From Firm-04 sp045600205 (GTDB lineage Bacteria > Bacillota > Clostridia > Oscillospirales > Ruminococcaceae), in the NCBI GenBank assembly GCA_045600205.1, contig JAZRXM010000016.1, positions 62,001 through 126,000 on the forward strand: DNA of 64,000 nt, in the 5' to 3' direction. The position numbers were made by a program, and so were the translations under genes. The notes under the pieces were generated by a model. That model made no database searches and had not been told where the DNA came from. It was given only the letters and a program-made list of their open reading frames with translations. Below, in pieces: positions 34,630-43,596 of the stretch (position 1 is its first letter; the number at the start of each line of letters is the position of its first letter).

Positions 34630-36135
34630 ATGAATTTACGTCCTGATGAAATTACAGGCATCATAAAGGAGCAGCTGAAAAATTACGAAGCAAAGCTCAG
34701 CCTTGCCGATGTCGGCACGGTCATCACTGTCGGTGACGGTATTGCCAACGTGCATGGCCTGGAACAGTGTATGTCGGGCGAACTGCTGGAATTTGACGGC
34801 GGCGTATCGGGCATGGCACTGAACCTGGAACATGAATTTGTCGGCGCGGTTCTGCTTGGCTCCGATAAGGACATTAAGGAAGGCTCCACTGTCCGCAGAA
34901 CCAAGAAGATCGTATCGGTACCTGTCGGCGAGGAACTGCTTGGCAGAGTCGTCAACGCACTGGGCGAGCCGATCGACGGCAAAGGTCCGATCATGACCAA
35001 ACAGAATATGCCGATTGAGAAGATCGCTCCCGGTATCATCACGAGAAAATCCGTGCATGAGCCGCTGCAAACGGGCATCAAGGCAATTGACTCGATGATC
35101 CCGATCGGCAGAGGTCAGCGTGAGCTGATTATCGGCGACCGCCAGACCGGTAAGACCAGTATCGCACTGGATACGATCATGAACCAGAAAGACAAGAATG
35201 TCATCTGTATTTATGTCGCAATCGGTCAGAAGCGTTCCACGGTTGCAAATGTTGTGGAAACCCTGACCAAAGCAGATGCCATGCGTTATACGATCGTTGT
35301 TTCCGCAACGGCATCGGAGCTGGCACCGCTGCAATATATCGCACCGTATTCGGGCTGCACGATGGGCGAATATTTCCTTTCGCAGGGCAAGGATGTGCTT
35401 TGTGTCTATGATGATCTTTCGAAGCACGCGGTCGCATACCGTACCCTTTCTCTGCTGCTCAAGCGTCCGCCCGGCCGTGAGGCATTCCCGGGCGATGTAT
35501 TCTATCTGCACTCCCGTTTGCTGGAGCGTGCCTGCTGCCTGAATGAAAACTACGGCGGCGGCTCCCTGACCGCACTTCCGATTATCGAAACACAGGCGGG
35601 TGACGTATCTGCGTACATTCCGACTAACGTCATTTCGATCACCGATGGTCAGATCTTCCTGGAAACGGATCTGTTCAATGCAGGCGTGCGTCCTGCGGTC
35701 AACCCCGGTATCTCGGTATCGCGTGTTGGTTCCGCGGCACAGATCCCTGCCATGAAGAAGGTATCGGGTTCTCTGAAGCTGACCTATTCGCAGTATCGTG
35801 AATTGCAGGCATTCTCGCAGTTCGGCTCTGACCTCGACAAGGATACCAAAGAGCGTCTGGCAATGGGCGAGCGTGTCGTAGAGGTACTCAAGCAGGGCAA
35901 GAGCAGTCCGCTTTCGGCGGCACATCAGGTCTGCATCCTCTACGCAGTCGTCAACAATCTGCTGCACGATGTACCCGTCAACCGCATTGCGGAGTTTGAG
36001 CAGGCATTCCTCACCGAACTCGATGAGTGTGGCAGCGAGATCACCGCATCCATTACGGAAACAGGCAAGCTTCTGCCTGAAACCGAGGGGCAACTGAAAA
36101 ATCTGATTGCCGACTTTGTGCGGTCATTTGTCTGA
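34630..36135 (+). CDS. atpA: F-type ATP synthase subunit alpha
   Basis: Alpha is the regulatory nucleotide-binding subunit of F1. The 501-residue protein has Walker A GDRQTGKT, the VSATASELAPLQYIAPYSG stretch and the signature PAVNPGISVSRVGSAAQ. The N-terminal helix (MNLRPDEITGIIKEQL) binds delta. It follows atpH after 52 bases. Confidence 0.98.
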   Translation: MNLRPDEITGIIKEQLKNYEAKLSLADVGTVITVGDGIANVHGLEQCMSGELLEFDGGVSGMALNLEHEFVGAVLLGSDKDIKEGSTVRRTKKIVSVPVGEELLGRVVNALGEPIDGKGPIMTKQNMPIEKIAPGIITRKSVHEPLQTGIKAIDSMIPIGRGQRELIIGDRQTGKTSIALDTIMNQKDKNVICIYVAIGQKRSTVANVVETLTKADAMRYTIVVSATASELAPLQYIAPYSGCTMGEYFLSQGKDVLCVYDDLSKHAVAYRTLSLLLKRPPGREAFPGDVFYLHSRLLERACCLNENYGGGSLTALPIIETQAGDVSAYIPTNVISITDGQIFLETDLFNAGVRPAVNPGISVSRVGSAAQIPAMKKVSGSLKLTYSQYRELQAFSQFGSDLDKDTKERLAMGERVVEVLKQGKSSPLSAAHQVCILYAVVNNLLHDVPVNRIAEFEQAFLTELDECGSEITASITETGKLLPETEGQLKNLIADFVRSFV

Positions 36136-36149
36136 ATCGGAGGTAACAC

Positions 36150-37016
36150 ATGGCTGCTTCCAATATGAAAGCCATCAAGCGGCGGATCAAGAGCGTCGAA
36201 AGCACCATGCAGATTACAAAAGCAATGGAGCTGGTATCGTCCTCAAAGCTGCGCCGTGCGAAGGAGCGTGCCGAGCAGGCAGAGCCGTATTTCAATCTGC
36301 TTTACGAAACCATGAGCGAGATCGCATCGGAGGCAACGGGTTTCCGTTCCGTATACACGAAGCTGCGTGAAAAAGGAGCAGCTCTGCTCGTGGTTATGGC
36401 AGGTGACAGAGGTCTGGCGGGCGGTTTCAATCTGAATGTGTTTCGCAAGGCGGATGCCCGTATCAAGGAATTGCAGGCAGAGGGCAGAGAGGTCATTCTG
36501 ATGACCTGCGGAAAGAAAGCCGCGGAGCATTATGCAAAATCCGAATGCCGCATCCTCGGACATTTTGAGAATGTCGGCGAAAGCGTCACGACCTATCAGA
36601 CGCTCAATATGGCAGAGCATATCGTGCATTTGTTTGATGAGGGCCATCTTTCCATTGTGGAGCTGTTCTTCACGGATATGGTATCACCGCTGGTGCAGGA
36701 GGCGCGTCAAATGTCGGTCATTCCCGTACCGAATCTGGAGGAGGCGCAGGGACTGCAAAGCCTGACCCACTACGAGCCGAGTCCCGAAGCGGTATTTGAC
36801 AGCCTGATCCCGCAGTATTTATCGGGTATTCTTTACTGTGCGATCGTGGATACCTACGCTTCCGAGCAGGCGGCACGCCGTATGGCAATGGAGAATGCGT
36901 CCGATAATGCGCAGGAAATGATCGACGACCTCTCTTTGCGGTATAATCGCGCCAGACAGGCGGCGATCACGCAGGAGCTGACGGAGATCGTCGGCGGCGC
37001 AAATGCACAGAATTAA
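36150..37016 (+). CDS. atpG: F-type ATP synthase subunit gamma
   Basis: Gamma is the central rotating shaft. The 288-residue protein has the N-terminal helix MKAIKRRIKSVESTMQITKAMELVSSSKLRRAK, the GDRGLAGGFN motif and the C-terminal helix with RMAMENASDNAQEMIDDLSLRYNRARQAAITQELTEIVGGA shared by the family. GGAGG precedes the ATG. Confidence 0.97.
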   Translation: MAASNMKAIKRRIKSVESTMQITKAMELVSSSKLRRAKERAEQAEPYFNLLYETMSEIASEATGFRSVYTKLREKGAALLVVMAGDRGLAGGFNLNVFRKADARIKELQAEGREVILMTCGKKAAEHYAKSECRILGHFENVGESVTTYQTLNMAEHIVHLFDEGHLSIVELFFTDMVSPLVQEARQMSVIPVPNLEEAQGLQSLTHYEPSPEAVFDSLIPQYLSGILYCAIVDTYASEQAARRMAMENASDNAQEMIDDLSLRYNRARQAAITQELTEIVGGANAQN

Positions 37017-37046
37017 ATTATTACAACGAAAGTGAGTTTTCCGCAT

Positions 37047-38474
37047 ATGCAACCAAACGAAGGAATCAAGCGCGGCGGCATCGGCAAAATCGTCCAGATT
37101 ATCGGTGCGGTTGTAGACGTGCGATTTGAAAAATCTCAGCTTCCCCGTCTGCTCAATGCAATTGAGTGCGACAACAACGGGCAGAAGCTGGTGCTGGAAG
37201 TTGCACAGCATATCGGTGATGACATCGTCCGCTGTATTGCAATGAGCAGTACGGACGGACTGGTGCGCGGTACGGATGCGATTGACACGGGCAGCCCGAT
37301 TCAGGTGCCTGTCGGCAGAGAAACCCTCGGTCGTGTATTCAATCTGCTGGGTGACCCCGTTGACGAGGGCCCCGCACCGCAGACCGAAAATCGGATGCCG
37401 ATTCACCGTGATGCGCCCTCCTACGAGGAGCAGGCTGCCTCAACCGAGGTGCTGGAAACGGGCATCAAGGTCATCGACCTGATCGCGCCGTACCTCAAGG
37501 GCGGCAAGATCGGTCTGTTCGGCGGCGCAGGCGTCGGCAAAACAGTCCTGATTCAGGAACTGATCAACAACGTTGCCAATCAGCACGGCGGCATCTCGGT
37601 CTTTACGGGTGTTGGCGAGCGTACCCGTGAAGGCAACGACCTCTACAACGAAATGAAAGAATCGGGCGTTCTCGAAAAGACCTGTCTGGTCTACGGACAG
37701 ATGAACGAACCGCCCGGAGCAAGAATGCGTGTGGCACTTTCCGGTCTGACCATGGCGGAGTATTTCCGCGATCAGGAAGGTCAGGATGTGCTGTTGTTCA
37801 TTGACAACATTTTCCGTTTTACGCAGGCTGGCTCGGAGGTTTCCGCGCTTCTGGGCAGAATGCCGTCAGCCGTTGGCTATCAGCCGACCCTTGCGACAGA
37901 AATGGGCGCCTTGCAGGAGCGTATCACCTCGACTTCCAAGGGTTCTATCACGTCGGTACAGGCGGTTTACGTTCCTGCCGATGACCTGACAGACCCCGCA
38001 CCTGCCACCACATTCGCGCATCTGGATGCGACCACGGTTTTGTCGCGTTCGATCGCGTCACTGGGTATTTATCCCGCAGTAGATCCGCTCGAATCCAGTT
38101 CCCGTATTCTTGACCCCGACATCGTCGGTCAGGAGCATTACGATGTGGCACGAAAGGTGCAGACCATTTTGCAGCGTTACACCGAATTGCAGGATATCAT
38201 TGCGATTATGGGTATGGATGAGCTTTCCGATGAGGACAAGCTGACCGTCAGCAGAGCGCGTAAGATCCAGCGTTTTCTGTCGCAGCCGTTCTCGGTCGCA
38301 GAGCAGTTTACCGGTATGCAGGGCAAATTCGTCCCGATTTCCGAAACGATCCGCGGCTTCCGCGAGATCATTGAGGGTCAGCATGATGACCTGCCCGAAT
38401 CCGCATTCCTGTTTGCAGGTACCATTGACGATGTCATTGAAAAGGCAAAAGCATTGGAGGCTGATGCAGAGTGA
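37047..38474 (+). CDS. atpD: F-type ATP synthase subunit beta
   Basis: Beta carries the catalytic sites. The 475-residue protein has Walker A GGAGVGKT, the catalytic GERTREGNDLY Glu region, LLFIDNIFRFTQAGSEVSALLGRMPSAVGYQPTL and the C-terminal helical domain. GTG 37032 is in frame, but ATG 37047 gives a more usual N-terminus; the choice is not certain. The stop overlaps atpC by 4 bases. Confidence 0.97.
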   Translation: MQPNEGIKRGGIGKIVQIIGAVVDVRFEKSQLPRLLNAIECDNNGQKLVLEVAQHIGDDIVRCIAMSSTDGLVRGTDAIDTGSPIQVPVGRETLGRVFNLLGDPVDEGPAPQTENRMPIHRDAPSYEEQAASTEVLETGIKVIDLIAPYLKGGKIGLFGGAGVGKTVLIQELINNVANQHGGISVFTGVGERTREGNDLYNEMKESGVLEKTCLVYGQMNEPPGARMRVALSGLTMAEYFRDQEGQDVLLFIDNIFRFTQAGSEVSALLGRMPSAVGYQPTLATEMGALQERITSTSKGSITSVQAVYVPADDLTDPAPATTFAHLDATTVLSRSIASLGIYPAVDPLESSSRILDPDIVGQEHYDVARKVQTILQRYTELQDIIAIMGMDELSDEDKLTVSRARKIQRFLSQPFSVAEQFTGMQGKFVPISETIRGFREIIEGQHDDLPESAFLFAGTIDDVIEKAKALEADAE

Positions 38475-38881
38475 GTGCCGCATTTTCTCTACGCATCATT
38501 ACGCCTGAAAAGGTGTTTTTTGAGGGGCTTGTCCAGCGTGTCGTCATTCGTACCACGGAAGGTGATGTCGGTATTCTGGCAAAACATGAGCGTTACGCTG
38601 CCTGTCTGCCCGCAGGTCCGCTTCGGATTCTGGATATGGAAGGAAACGAGCGGCTTGCTGCCGTATCCGGCGGAATGCTGAAAGTATCCGCCACGCAGAC
38701 TGCCGTTCTGGCAAATGCGGTGGAATGGGCAGAGGATATTGACATTGACTGGGCAAAACGCTCCGAGGAGGACGCAAGAAAACGTCGTGAGCAGAGCAAA
38801 AATCAGCATGATCTCGATCGTGCTGATGCCAAGCTCAAGCGCGCGCTCAATCGTCTGAAAGTATCATCCATGAATCGGTAA
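38471..38881 (+). CDS. atpC: F-type ATP synthase subunit epsilon
   Basis: Epsilon couples the shaft to the c-ring and can inhibit ATP hydrolysis. The 136-residue protein has the beta-sandwich domain (LRIITPEKVFFEGLVQRVVIRTTEGDVGIL) and a C-terminal helical pair (WAKRSEEDARKRREQ through LKRALNRLKV). GTG 38471 overlaps the atpD stop. It closes the atp operon. Confidence 0.95.
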   Translation: MSAAFSLRIITPEKVFFEGLVQRVVIRTTEGDVGILAKHERYAACLPAGPLRILDMEGNERLAAVSGGMLKVSATQTAVLANAVEWAEDIDIDWAKRSEEDARKRREQSKNQHDLDRADAKLKRALNRLKVSSMNR

Positions 38882-38917
38882 GTTTGTTTGACGCTACGGG
38901 GAAAGGAATGGGTCAAT

Positions 38918-39589
38918 ATGAAAAAAGCGCGGGTTTTTGGGGTTATTGCAGTGGTCTGTCTGTGTATTGCAGCGGTATTCCTGCTGGACACTCCCACATA
39001 TATAAAGGTATGGCGTGGGCAGGAGCAGGACCTTGCGGAGATTGATCCGTATGAACTGAAAAAAGGCGACGTCGTTTCCGGCGATGCCGGTTGGTCATAC
39101 GGCTACTGCGCGGAGGAATACCAAACCAATTTCGGCGTGCGTACTTCCAAGGACAGCACCAAACGCTATTATGTCATGTTGCTCAACAGCGATGATTTTA
39201 TTCTCTATTGCACATCCGTCAAGAGCGAGTACACGCAGCTTGACAAAATGGAGGATGAACTGATCGAATATTACGATTCTTGGGAACGCTATGAAGAATC
39301 CGAGGATTTCGAAGATCTGAAACTCCCGGAATCCACCATAGAAATTCAGGGCAGCGTGACAAAAATTCCGTCTGAGATCGAAGGCTATTTCCGCGAATGG
39401 TATGCAGAATGCGTCGGCGACGACTATAATGAATCTGTCGTTCCGCTGATGATCAATCACATGAATTTTAACAGCTTCGGTACCATGATGATCGCGGGCA
39501 TTGCTGCGGCAGTCGGTGCGGTAATTTTCGGGATTCTTGCACTGGTCATGCGCAGCAAGGCGAAAAAAGCAGAATTCGATTTCTATTGA
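38918..39589 (+). CDS. Membrane protein of unknown function with two membrane helices
   Basis: I do not recognise this 223-residue protein. It has one membrane helix at 6-24, an acidic extracytoplasmic domain of about 160 residues with two Tyr-rich stretches (YGYCAEEYQT, LIEYYDSWERYEESED), and a second helix at 188-211 with a short Lys-rich cytosolic tail. The layout resembles small DUF membrane proteins of Ruminococcus-like bacteria. AAAGGA precedes ATG 38918; ATG or other starts upstream (38888) are worse. It follows the atp operon without a visible terminator. Confidence 0.75.
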   Translation: MKKARVFGVIAVVCLCIAAVFLLDTPTYIKVWRGQEQDLAEIDPYELKKGDVVSGDAGWSYGYCAEEYQTNFGVRTSKDSTKRYYVMLLNSDDFILYCTSVKSEYTQLDKMEDELIEYYDSWERYEESEDFEDLKLPESTIEIQGSVTKIPSEIEGYFREWYAECVGDDYNESVVPLMINHMNFNSFGTMMIAGIAAAVGAVIFGILALVMRSKAKKAEFDFY

Positions 39590-39600
39590 TTCCGTCCGAA

Positions 39601-39621
39601 ACGGCAGGAGAGGGCTGCCGT
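39601..39621 (+). promoter_or_regulatory. Hairpin upstream of the GH5 gene
   Basis: A perfect 7-bp stem ACGGCAG / CTGCCGT with a 7-base loop lies between the unknown membrane protein and the GH5 gene. It lacks a T-tract, so it may be an operator or mRNA-stabilising stem rather than a terminator. No clear promoter is seen in this 54-base gap. Confidence 0.4.
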
Positions 39622-39643
39622 AATATGAAAGGGGAGGATTCCA

Positions 39644-41395
39644 ATGAACAAGCGCAAACGTATCACAGCCGTATTGCTGAGTACCGTCCTGACGGCATCC
39701 ATGCTCAGCGCAAATGCCGTACCGTACAGTGCGGCGGATGAAGGGGCAGGCAGTGCCTCCTACAACACACAGGATGACTGGCTCCATGTGGAAGGCGACA
39801 AAATCGTGGACAAGGACGGCAATGAGGTCTGGCTGACAGGCTGCAACTGGTTCGGCTATAATGTCGGCAGCCAGGTGTTTGACGGCGTTTGGAGCCTGAA
39901 TATGCACTGGGCTTTGAACTCCATCGCTGACCACGGCTTCAACCTGCTGCGTGTCCCGATGTCCACCGAGATCCTGCTGCAATGGAAGAATCACGGTGCT
40001 GACCCGATGGTAAAGGTCAATACCTATTCAAACCCTGAACTGACTGAGGAGGGCATCGAGGGCGGTACACCGAAGTACAGCTTCGATATCTGGAATCAGG
40101 CAGTGGAATGGTGCCGCGAAAACGGTATCAAGATCATGATGGACATTCACAGTGCCGAAACCGCATCGGCAGGTCACCAGGCTCCGCTCTGGTATACCGA
40201 ACGGTTTTCGACCGATGACTGGCTGGAAGCATTGTCATGGTTCGCGGATTACTATAAGAATGACGATACCATCATTGCCATTGATTTGAAGAACGAGCCG
40301 CACGGCAAGCGCGATGAGGGCAAGTTTGCAAAGTGGGACGGTTCCAAGGACGATAACAACTGGCGCTATGCCGCAGAACGCGGTGCAGCAGCCTGCCTTG
40401 CAAAGAACCCGAATCTGCTGATCATGGTGGAAGGTATTGAGGTCTATCCGAAGTTTGAGAACGGCTTTGACTGGAATTCCCCGTCCACTGACTACGCACA
40501 CTACGGCGACGACAGTATGCAGCCGTATCATGGTGCATGGTGGGGCGGCAACTTCCGCGGCGTCAGAGAGTTCCCTGTTGACCTTGGCGAGCATCAGAGT
40601 CAGCTGGTCTATTCTCCGCATGACTACGGTCCGCTGGTCTATGAGCAGACATGGTTCAACAAGGATTTCACCACGCAGACATTGCTCGATGACTACTGGT
40701 ATGATACATGGGCATTCCTCGCAGAGGAGCATATTTCCCCGCTGCTGATGGGTGAGTGGGGCGGCTTTATCGACGAACATGATAAGGACGGCAAGAACAC
40801 GAAATGGATGACACTGCTCCGTGACTACATGATCGACAAGCACATTCATCATACTTTCTGGTGCTTCAACGAGAATTCCGGTGATACCGGCGGACTGATC
40901 GCAAGCGATACCAACTGGACCGAGTGGGATGAGGAAAAATATGCGTTGGTTGAGCCTGCTCTCTGGCAGGATAACAACGGCGTGTTCATCAGTCTTGACC
41001 ACGAAATTCCGCTTGGCAGCAATGGTCAGTCACTTGGGGAGTACTACGGCGGCGGTCACCATGTCGATCCGCCCAAGACCACAACCACCACGGCGCAGAC
41101 TACAACAACTGCTGTCCGGACGACCACGACCATCGCGCAGGATGTGACCACCGGAGAACCTTCCGTCAGCGATGATCGTATCTACGGCGATGTGGACTGC
41201 GACGGCAAGATCAAGATTTCCGATGTTGTACAGCTCAGCCGCTATGTCAATGAGGATACGAGCGTAAAGATCACCAAAGAGGGTCTGGCGAATGCGGATG
41301 TGGACTGCGACAAATCCTACACGTATGACGATGTCAGCCTGATTTTGAAGTATATTGCAAGACTGGTTCCTGAAGGAGCGTTGGGACCGCAGTAA
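39644..41395 (+). CDS. Secreted GH5 endoglucanase-type enzyme with type I dockerin
   Basis: The 583-residue protein has a signal peptide (1 to about 30), a GH5 catalytic domain (about 45-450) with acid/base Glu in LKNEPHG (E218) and nucleophile Glu in LMGEWGG (E371), a Pro/Thr linker (477-503) and a C-terminal dockerin (513-575) with two calcium loops (DVDCDGKIKISD and DVDCDKSYTYDD). It most likely cleaves beta-1,4-glucan, with GH5_1-like features, and is displayed on a cohesin scaffold of a cellulosome. GGGGAGG precedes the ATG. Mannan or xyloglucan activity cannot be excluded. Confidence 0.95.
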   Translation: MNKRKRITAVLLSTVLTASMLSANAVPYSAADEGAGSASYNTQDDWLHVEGDKIVDKDGNEVWLTGCNWFGYNVGSQVFDGVWSLNMHWALNSIADHGFNLLRVPMSTEILLQWKNHGADPMVKVNTYSNPELTEEGIEGGTPKYSFDIWNQAVEWCRENGIKIMMDIHSAETASAGHQAPLWYTERFSTDDWLEALSWFADYYKNDDTIIAIDLKNEPHGKRDEGKFAKWDGSKDDNNWRYAAERGAAACLAKNPNLLIMVEGIEVYPKFENGFDWNSPSTDYAHYGDDSMQPYHGAWWGGNFRGVREFPVDLGEHQSQLVYSPHDYGPLVYEQTWFNKDFTTQTLLDDYWYDTWAFLAEEHISPLLMGEWGGFIDEHDKDGKNTKWMTLLRDYMIDKHIHHTFWCFNENSGDTGGLIASDTNWTEWDEEKYALVEPALWQDNNGVFISLDHEIPLGSNGQSLGEYYGGGHHVDPPKTTTTTAQTTTTAVRTTTTIAQDVTTGEPSVSDDRIYGDVDCDGKIKISDVVQLSRYVNEDTSVKITKEGLANADVDCDKSYTYDDVSLILKYIARLVPEGALGPQ

Positions 41396-41441
41396 AACGA
41401 TCAGCGGGGACGAAAGTCTGCTATCAAAGGAGGAATATATC

Positions 41442-41714
41442 ATGCAAACATACGCGATCACTTATGTAAAAAAACTGGACATCAACAAATTTACCGATGA
41501 AATGCCTGTCGGCGAGATCGAGGCAGATCTGCTCGGAACGGCAAAGCGTACTGCGAGCGAGTACCTCAACAACTGGCTGATTGACAAAAAGCTGAAAGTC
41601 CGCAATAAGACGGAATGGGTAAAGGATATCAAGCGCGGCGGTCAGACCCGTGAGTACATGGTATCCGAAGGTGACACACCCGCTAAGCTGATTTTCATTC
41701 TCCGCGAAGTATAA
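41442..41714 (+). CDS. Small protein of unknown function
   Basis: This 90-residue protein has no membrane helix, signal peptide or known motif. It is charged, with many Lys and Glu, and has the pattern MQTYAITYVKKLDINKF at the start and LIFILREV at the end. A very strong ribosome binding site (AAAGGAGG) precedes ATG 41442, and a good terminator follows. An in-frame ATG at 41355 overlaps the end of the GH5 gene in another frame and is excluded. It may be co-transcribed with the GH5 gene. Confidence 0.7.
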   Translation: MQTYAITYVKKLDINKFTDEMPVGEIEADLLGTAKRTASEYLNNWLIDKKLKVRNKTEWVKDIKRGGQTREYMVSEGDTPAKLIFILREV

Positions 41715-41722
41715 GCAAAAGA

Positions 41723-41756
41723 AAACCTGCCGTTCACACAGAGCGGCAGGTTTTTG
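41723..41756 (+). terminator. Rho-independent terminator after the GH5 unit
   Basis: AAACCTGCCG pairs with CGGCAGGTTT across an 11-base loop, followed by further T. It ends the plus-strand unit. Confidence 0.88.
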
Positions 41757-41793
41757 ATTGAAGATAAAAGTTGTATCTGCTTTCGACAGACTA

Positions 41794-41823
41794 AGCAGGC
41801 AGTATCAAAAGATACTGCCTGCT
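41794..41823 (-). terminator. Hairpin at the 3' end of the small lipoprotein gene
   Basis: A perfect 13-bp stem AGCAGGCAGTATC / GATACTGCCTGCT with a 4-base loop sits 4 bases after the stop of the minus-strand gene. It has no T-tract, so it may stabilise the 3' end rather than terminate by itself. Confidence 0.6.
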
Positions 41824-41827
41824 GATA

Positions 41828-42106
41828 TTAGTTCTTTACAATAGTGCATAACTTTTTCTTTTCATTCGTAATGGTGATGGTGTAAGAATCTGCGCTCGCA
41901 TCCTGACAATAATAGACGTTGCCGGATTTAGAATAGACTCCCGCGGCTCCATCATATTTGCCGCCGTCGATGGAAAAAAGGTTCTGATACTGATTGAAAG
42001 TGACGGTTGCATTCCCGTCTGAGTAGCCGCCGCAACCTGTCAAAGATACAGCCGCCGTGGCGCACAATAACAATGCACCAAAGATTCTTTTCATAGATTT
42101 TTTCAT
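41828..42106 (-). CDS. Small predicted lipoprotein
   Basis: The 92-residue protein has a lipoprotein signal peptide with lipobox LTGC (C25), then a Tyr- and Ser-rich 67-residue domain with one further Cys pair (YYCQ and KLCTIV). I do not recognise the mature domain. It is expected to be lipid-anchored on the outer face of the membrane. GAGG lies upstream of ATG 42106; ATG 42094 is an alternative. It has its own promoter and a hairpin at its 3' end, so it is monocistronic. Confidence 0.8.
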   Translation of the reverse strand: MKKSMKRIFGALLLCATAAVSLTGCGGYSDGNATVTFNQYQNLFSIDGGKYDGAAGVYSKSGNVYYCQDASADSYTITITNEKKKLCTIVKN

Positions 42107-42159
42107 TTCAAAATCCCTCTTTCAGTAATTTGATACAGAATCAACGATCCTGTATCCTA

Positions 42160-42188
42160 AGTATAACAGTAAAAAAGAAAATAGTCAA
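42160..42188 (-). promoter_or_regulatory. Promoter of the small lipoprotein gene
   Basis: On the minus strand TTGACT (42183-42188), a 17-base spacer and TATACT (42160-42165) form a good promoter. The leader contains an inverted repeat GATACAG / CTGTATC (42132-42156). Confidence 0.8.
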
Positions 42189-42358
42189 TACGTTTAATAC
42201 ATATAAAAAGTAATATTAGTTACCTTTATAAATGTTAAAGGATTTTTATGGCGTGAACAGTGGAATTCACAAATGATAAATGAAATGATGTCAAAATAAG
42301 CAAAACGTCAGCGAAACAGAATTCTATTTTATGCAAACGGGAGAAATTTTCCACGCTA
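42189..42358. other. AT-rich intergenic stretch
   Basis: The 333-base gap between the small lipoprotein gene and rpsL holds the two divergent promoters listed separately. The remaining 170 bases between them are AT-rich, with no gene, repeat or hairpin that I can support. Confidence 0.6.
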
Positions 42359-42387
42359 TTGACTTTTGCACGAAATATCGGTATAAT
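42359..42387 (+). promoter_or_regulatory. Promoter of the rpsL-rpsG-fusA operon
   Basis: TTGACT (42359-42364), a 17-base spacer and TATAAT (42382-42387). A perfect 7-bp hairpin GTATGCG / CGCATAC (42394-42413) lies at the start of the transcript and may be part of leader control. Confidence 0.85.
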
Positions 42388-42439
42388 ATTAGGGTATGCG
42401 AATGACCGCATACGATACTAATTAAGAAGGAGGAAAACT

Positions 42440-42862
42440 ATGCCAACCTTTAACCAGCTCGTTCGTAAGGGCAGAAGCACTCTGGCTGAGAAGTCTACGG
42501 CACCTGCACTTCAGAAAGGCTACAATGCACAGAAGAAGTCCCAGATCGACCTCAGCTCTCCCCAGAAGCGTGGTGTTTGCACCGCTGTCAAGACCGCTAC
42601 CCCGAAAAAGCCGAACTCTGCTATGCGTAAGATCGCAAGAGTCCGTCTGACCAACGGTTATGAGGTAACTGCTTACATTCCCGGTATTGGTCACAATCTT
42701 CAGGAGCACAGCGTCGTTCTGATTCGCGGCGGACGTGTCAAGGACCTCCCTGGTGTTCGTTACCACATCATCCGTGGTACCCTCGATGCACAGGGCGTCA
42801 ACGGTCGTCTGCAGGCTCGTTCCAAGTACGGTGCAAAGCGTCCGAAGGCAGGAAAGAAGTAA
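42440..42862 (+). CDS. rpsL: Small ribosomal subunit protein uS12
   Basis: S12 lies at the decoding centre. The 140-residue protein has MPTFNQLVRKGR, the TPKKPNSAMRKIARVRLTNG loop with the Lys whose change gives streptomycin resistance in other bacteria, and GGRVKDLPGVRYHIIRG. The N-terminal part carries a short insertion relative to E. coli, as is usual in Firmicutes. AAGGAGG precedes the ATG. Confidence 0.98.
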   Translation: MPTFNQLVRKGRSTLAEKSTAPALQKGYNAQKKSQIDLSSPQKRGVCTAVKTATPKKPNSAMRKIARVRLTNGYEVTAYIPGIGHNLQEHSVVLIRGGRVKDLPGVRYHIIRGTLDAQGVNGRLQARSKYGAKRPKAGKK

Positions 42863-42893
42863 TCTTTTCCGCAAACCATTTTAAGCATTTACC

Positions 42894-42987
42894 CCACAAG
42901 GCTCTTGTGGATTTGATATATAGCATATACATATTTGTCGATGCTGTATCTGTCTGCATGGCCAAACACAGTTCACACATAACTGTG
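42894..42987 (+). promoter_or_regulatory. Structured rpsG leader with two hairpins
   Basis: The 166-base gap between rpsL and rpsG has two perfect 7-bp stems: CCACAAG / CTTGTGG (42894-42910, 3-base loop) and CACAGTT / AACTGTG (42967-42987, 7-base loop). Neither has a T-tract. S7 represses its own operon in E. coli through the rpsL-rpsG gap, so a similar role is possible. Confidence 0.4.
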
Positions 42988-43028
42988 AGTACCTGTGATT
43001 TCATTCTATCATGAAGGAGGGAAGCGAG

Positions 43029-43499
43029 ATGCCAAGAAGAGGCAGTATCGCAAAGCGTGACGTTCTGGAAGATCCGATGTATCATTCCAAGCTCGTAACA
43101 CGGCTTATCAACAACATCATGCTCGACGGTAAGAAGGGTGTCGCTCAGAAGATTGTTTACGACGCATTCGATATCGTCAAGGAAAAGACCGAGAGAGAAC
43201 CCCTCGAGGTTTTTGAGCAGGCAATGGAAAATATCATGCCGCTGCTCGAAGTTAAGGCTCGCCGTATGGGCGGTGCAACCTATCAGGTTCCGATGGAGGT
43301 TCGCCCGGAGCGTCGTCAGACACTGGGTCTGCGCTGGATCACCAAGTATTCCAGACTCCGCAGCGAAAAGACCATGAAGGAGCGTCTTGCAGGCGAAATT
43401 CTCGATGCTATCAACGGCACGGGCGGCGCTTGCAAAAAGCGTGAGGACACACACAAGATGGCAGAGGCAAACAAGGCTTTTGCACATTACCGTTGGTAA
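43029..43499 (+). CDS. rpsG: Small ribosomal subunit protein uS7
   Basis: S7 organises the 3' domain of 16S rRNA. The 156-residue protein has MPRRGSIAKRDVLEDPMYHSKLVTRLINNIMLDGKKG and the GGATYQVPMEVRPERRQTLGLRWI signature. The ATG at 43029 has AAGGAGGGAAG upstream; the ATG at 43011 precedes the ribosome binding site and is rejected. Length equals the family norm. Confidence 0.98.
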   Translation: MPRRGSIAKRDVLEDPMYHSKLVTRLINNIMLDGKKGVAQKIVYDAFDIVKEKTEREPLEVFEQAMENIMPLLEVKARRMGGATYQVPMEVRPERRQTLGLRWITKYSRLRSEKTMKERLAGEILDAINGTGGACKKREDTHKMAEANKAFAHYRW

Positions 43500-43512
43500 T
43501 TCTCTTGGCAAG

Positions 43513-43535
43513 TTTCCGCAGCTTTTCTGTGGAAA
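43513..43535 (+). promoter_or_regulatory. Hairpin between rpsG and fusA
   Basis: TTTCCGCAG pairs with CTGTGGAAA (one G-T pair) around a 5-base loop. It has no T-tract and lies 61 bases before fusA; it may tune the ratio of S7 to EF-G. Confidence 0.35.
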
Positions 43536-43596
43536 TGGCATCCTGAAGCGCAGACTTCGGAATGCTGCTTAGACGAATTGAATAGGAGGAAACCAA

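Noticed and set aside
34636..36093. 485-codon minus-strand frame opposite atpA
   Set aside because: Antisense shadow of a conserved gene; no motif or ribosome binding site.
41085..41155. Repetitive ACC/ACA tract as possible microsatellite or CRISPR-like repeat
   Set aside because: It encodes the Thr-rich linker of the GH5-dockerin protein and has no spacer structure.
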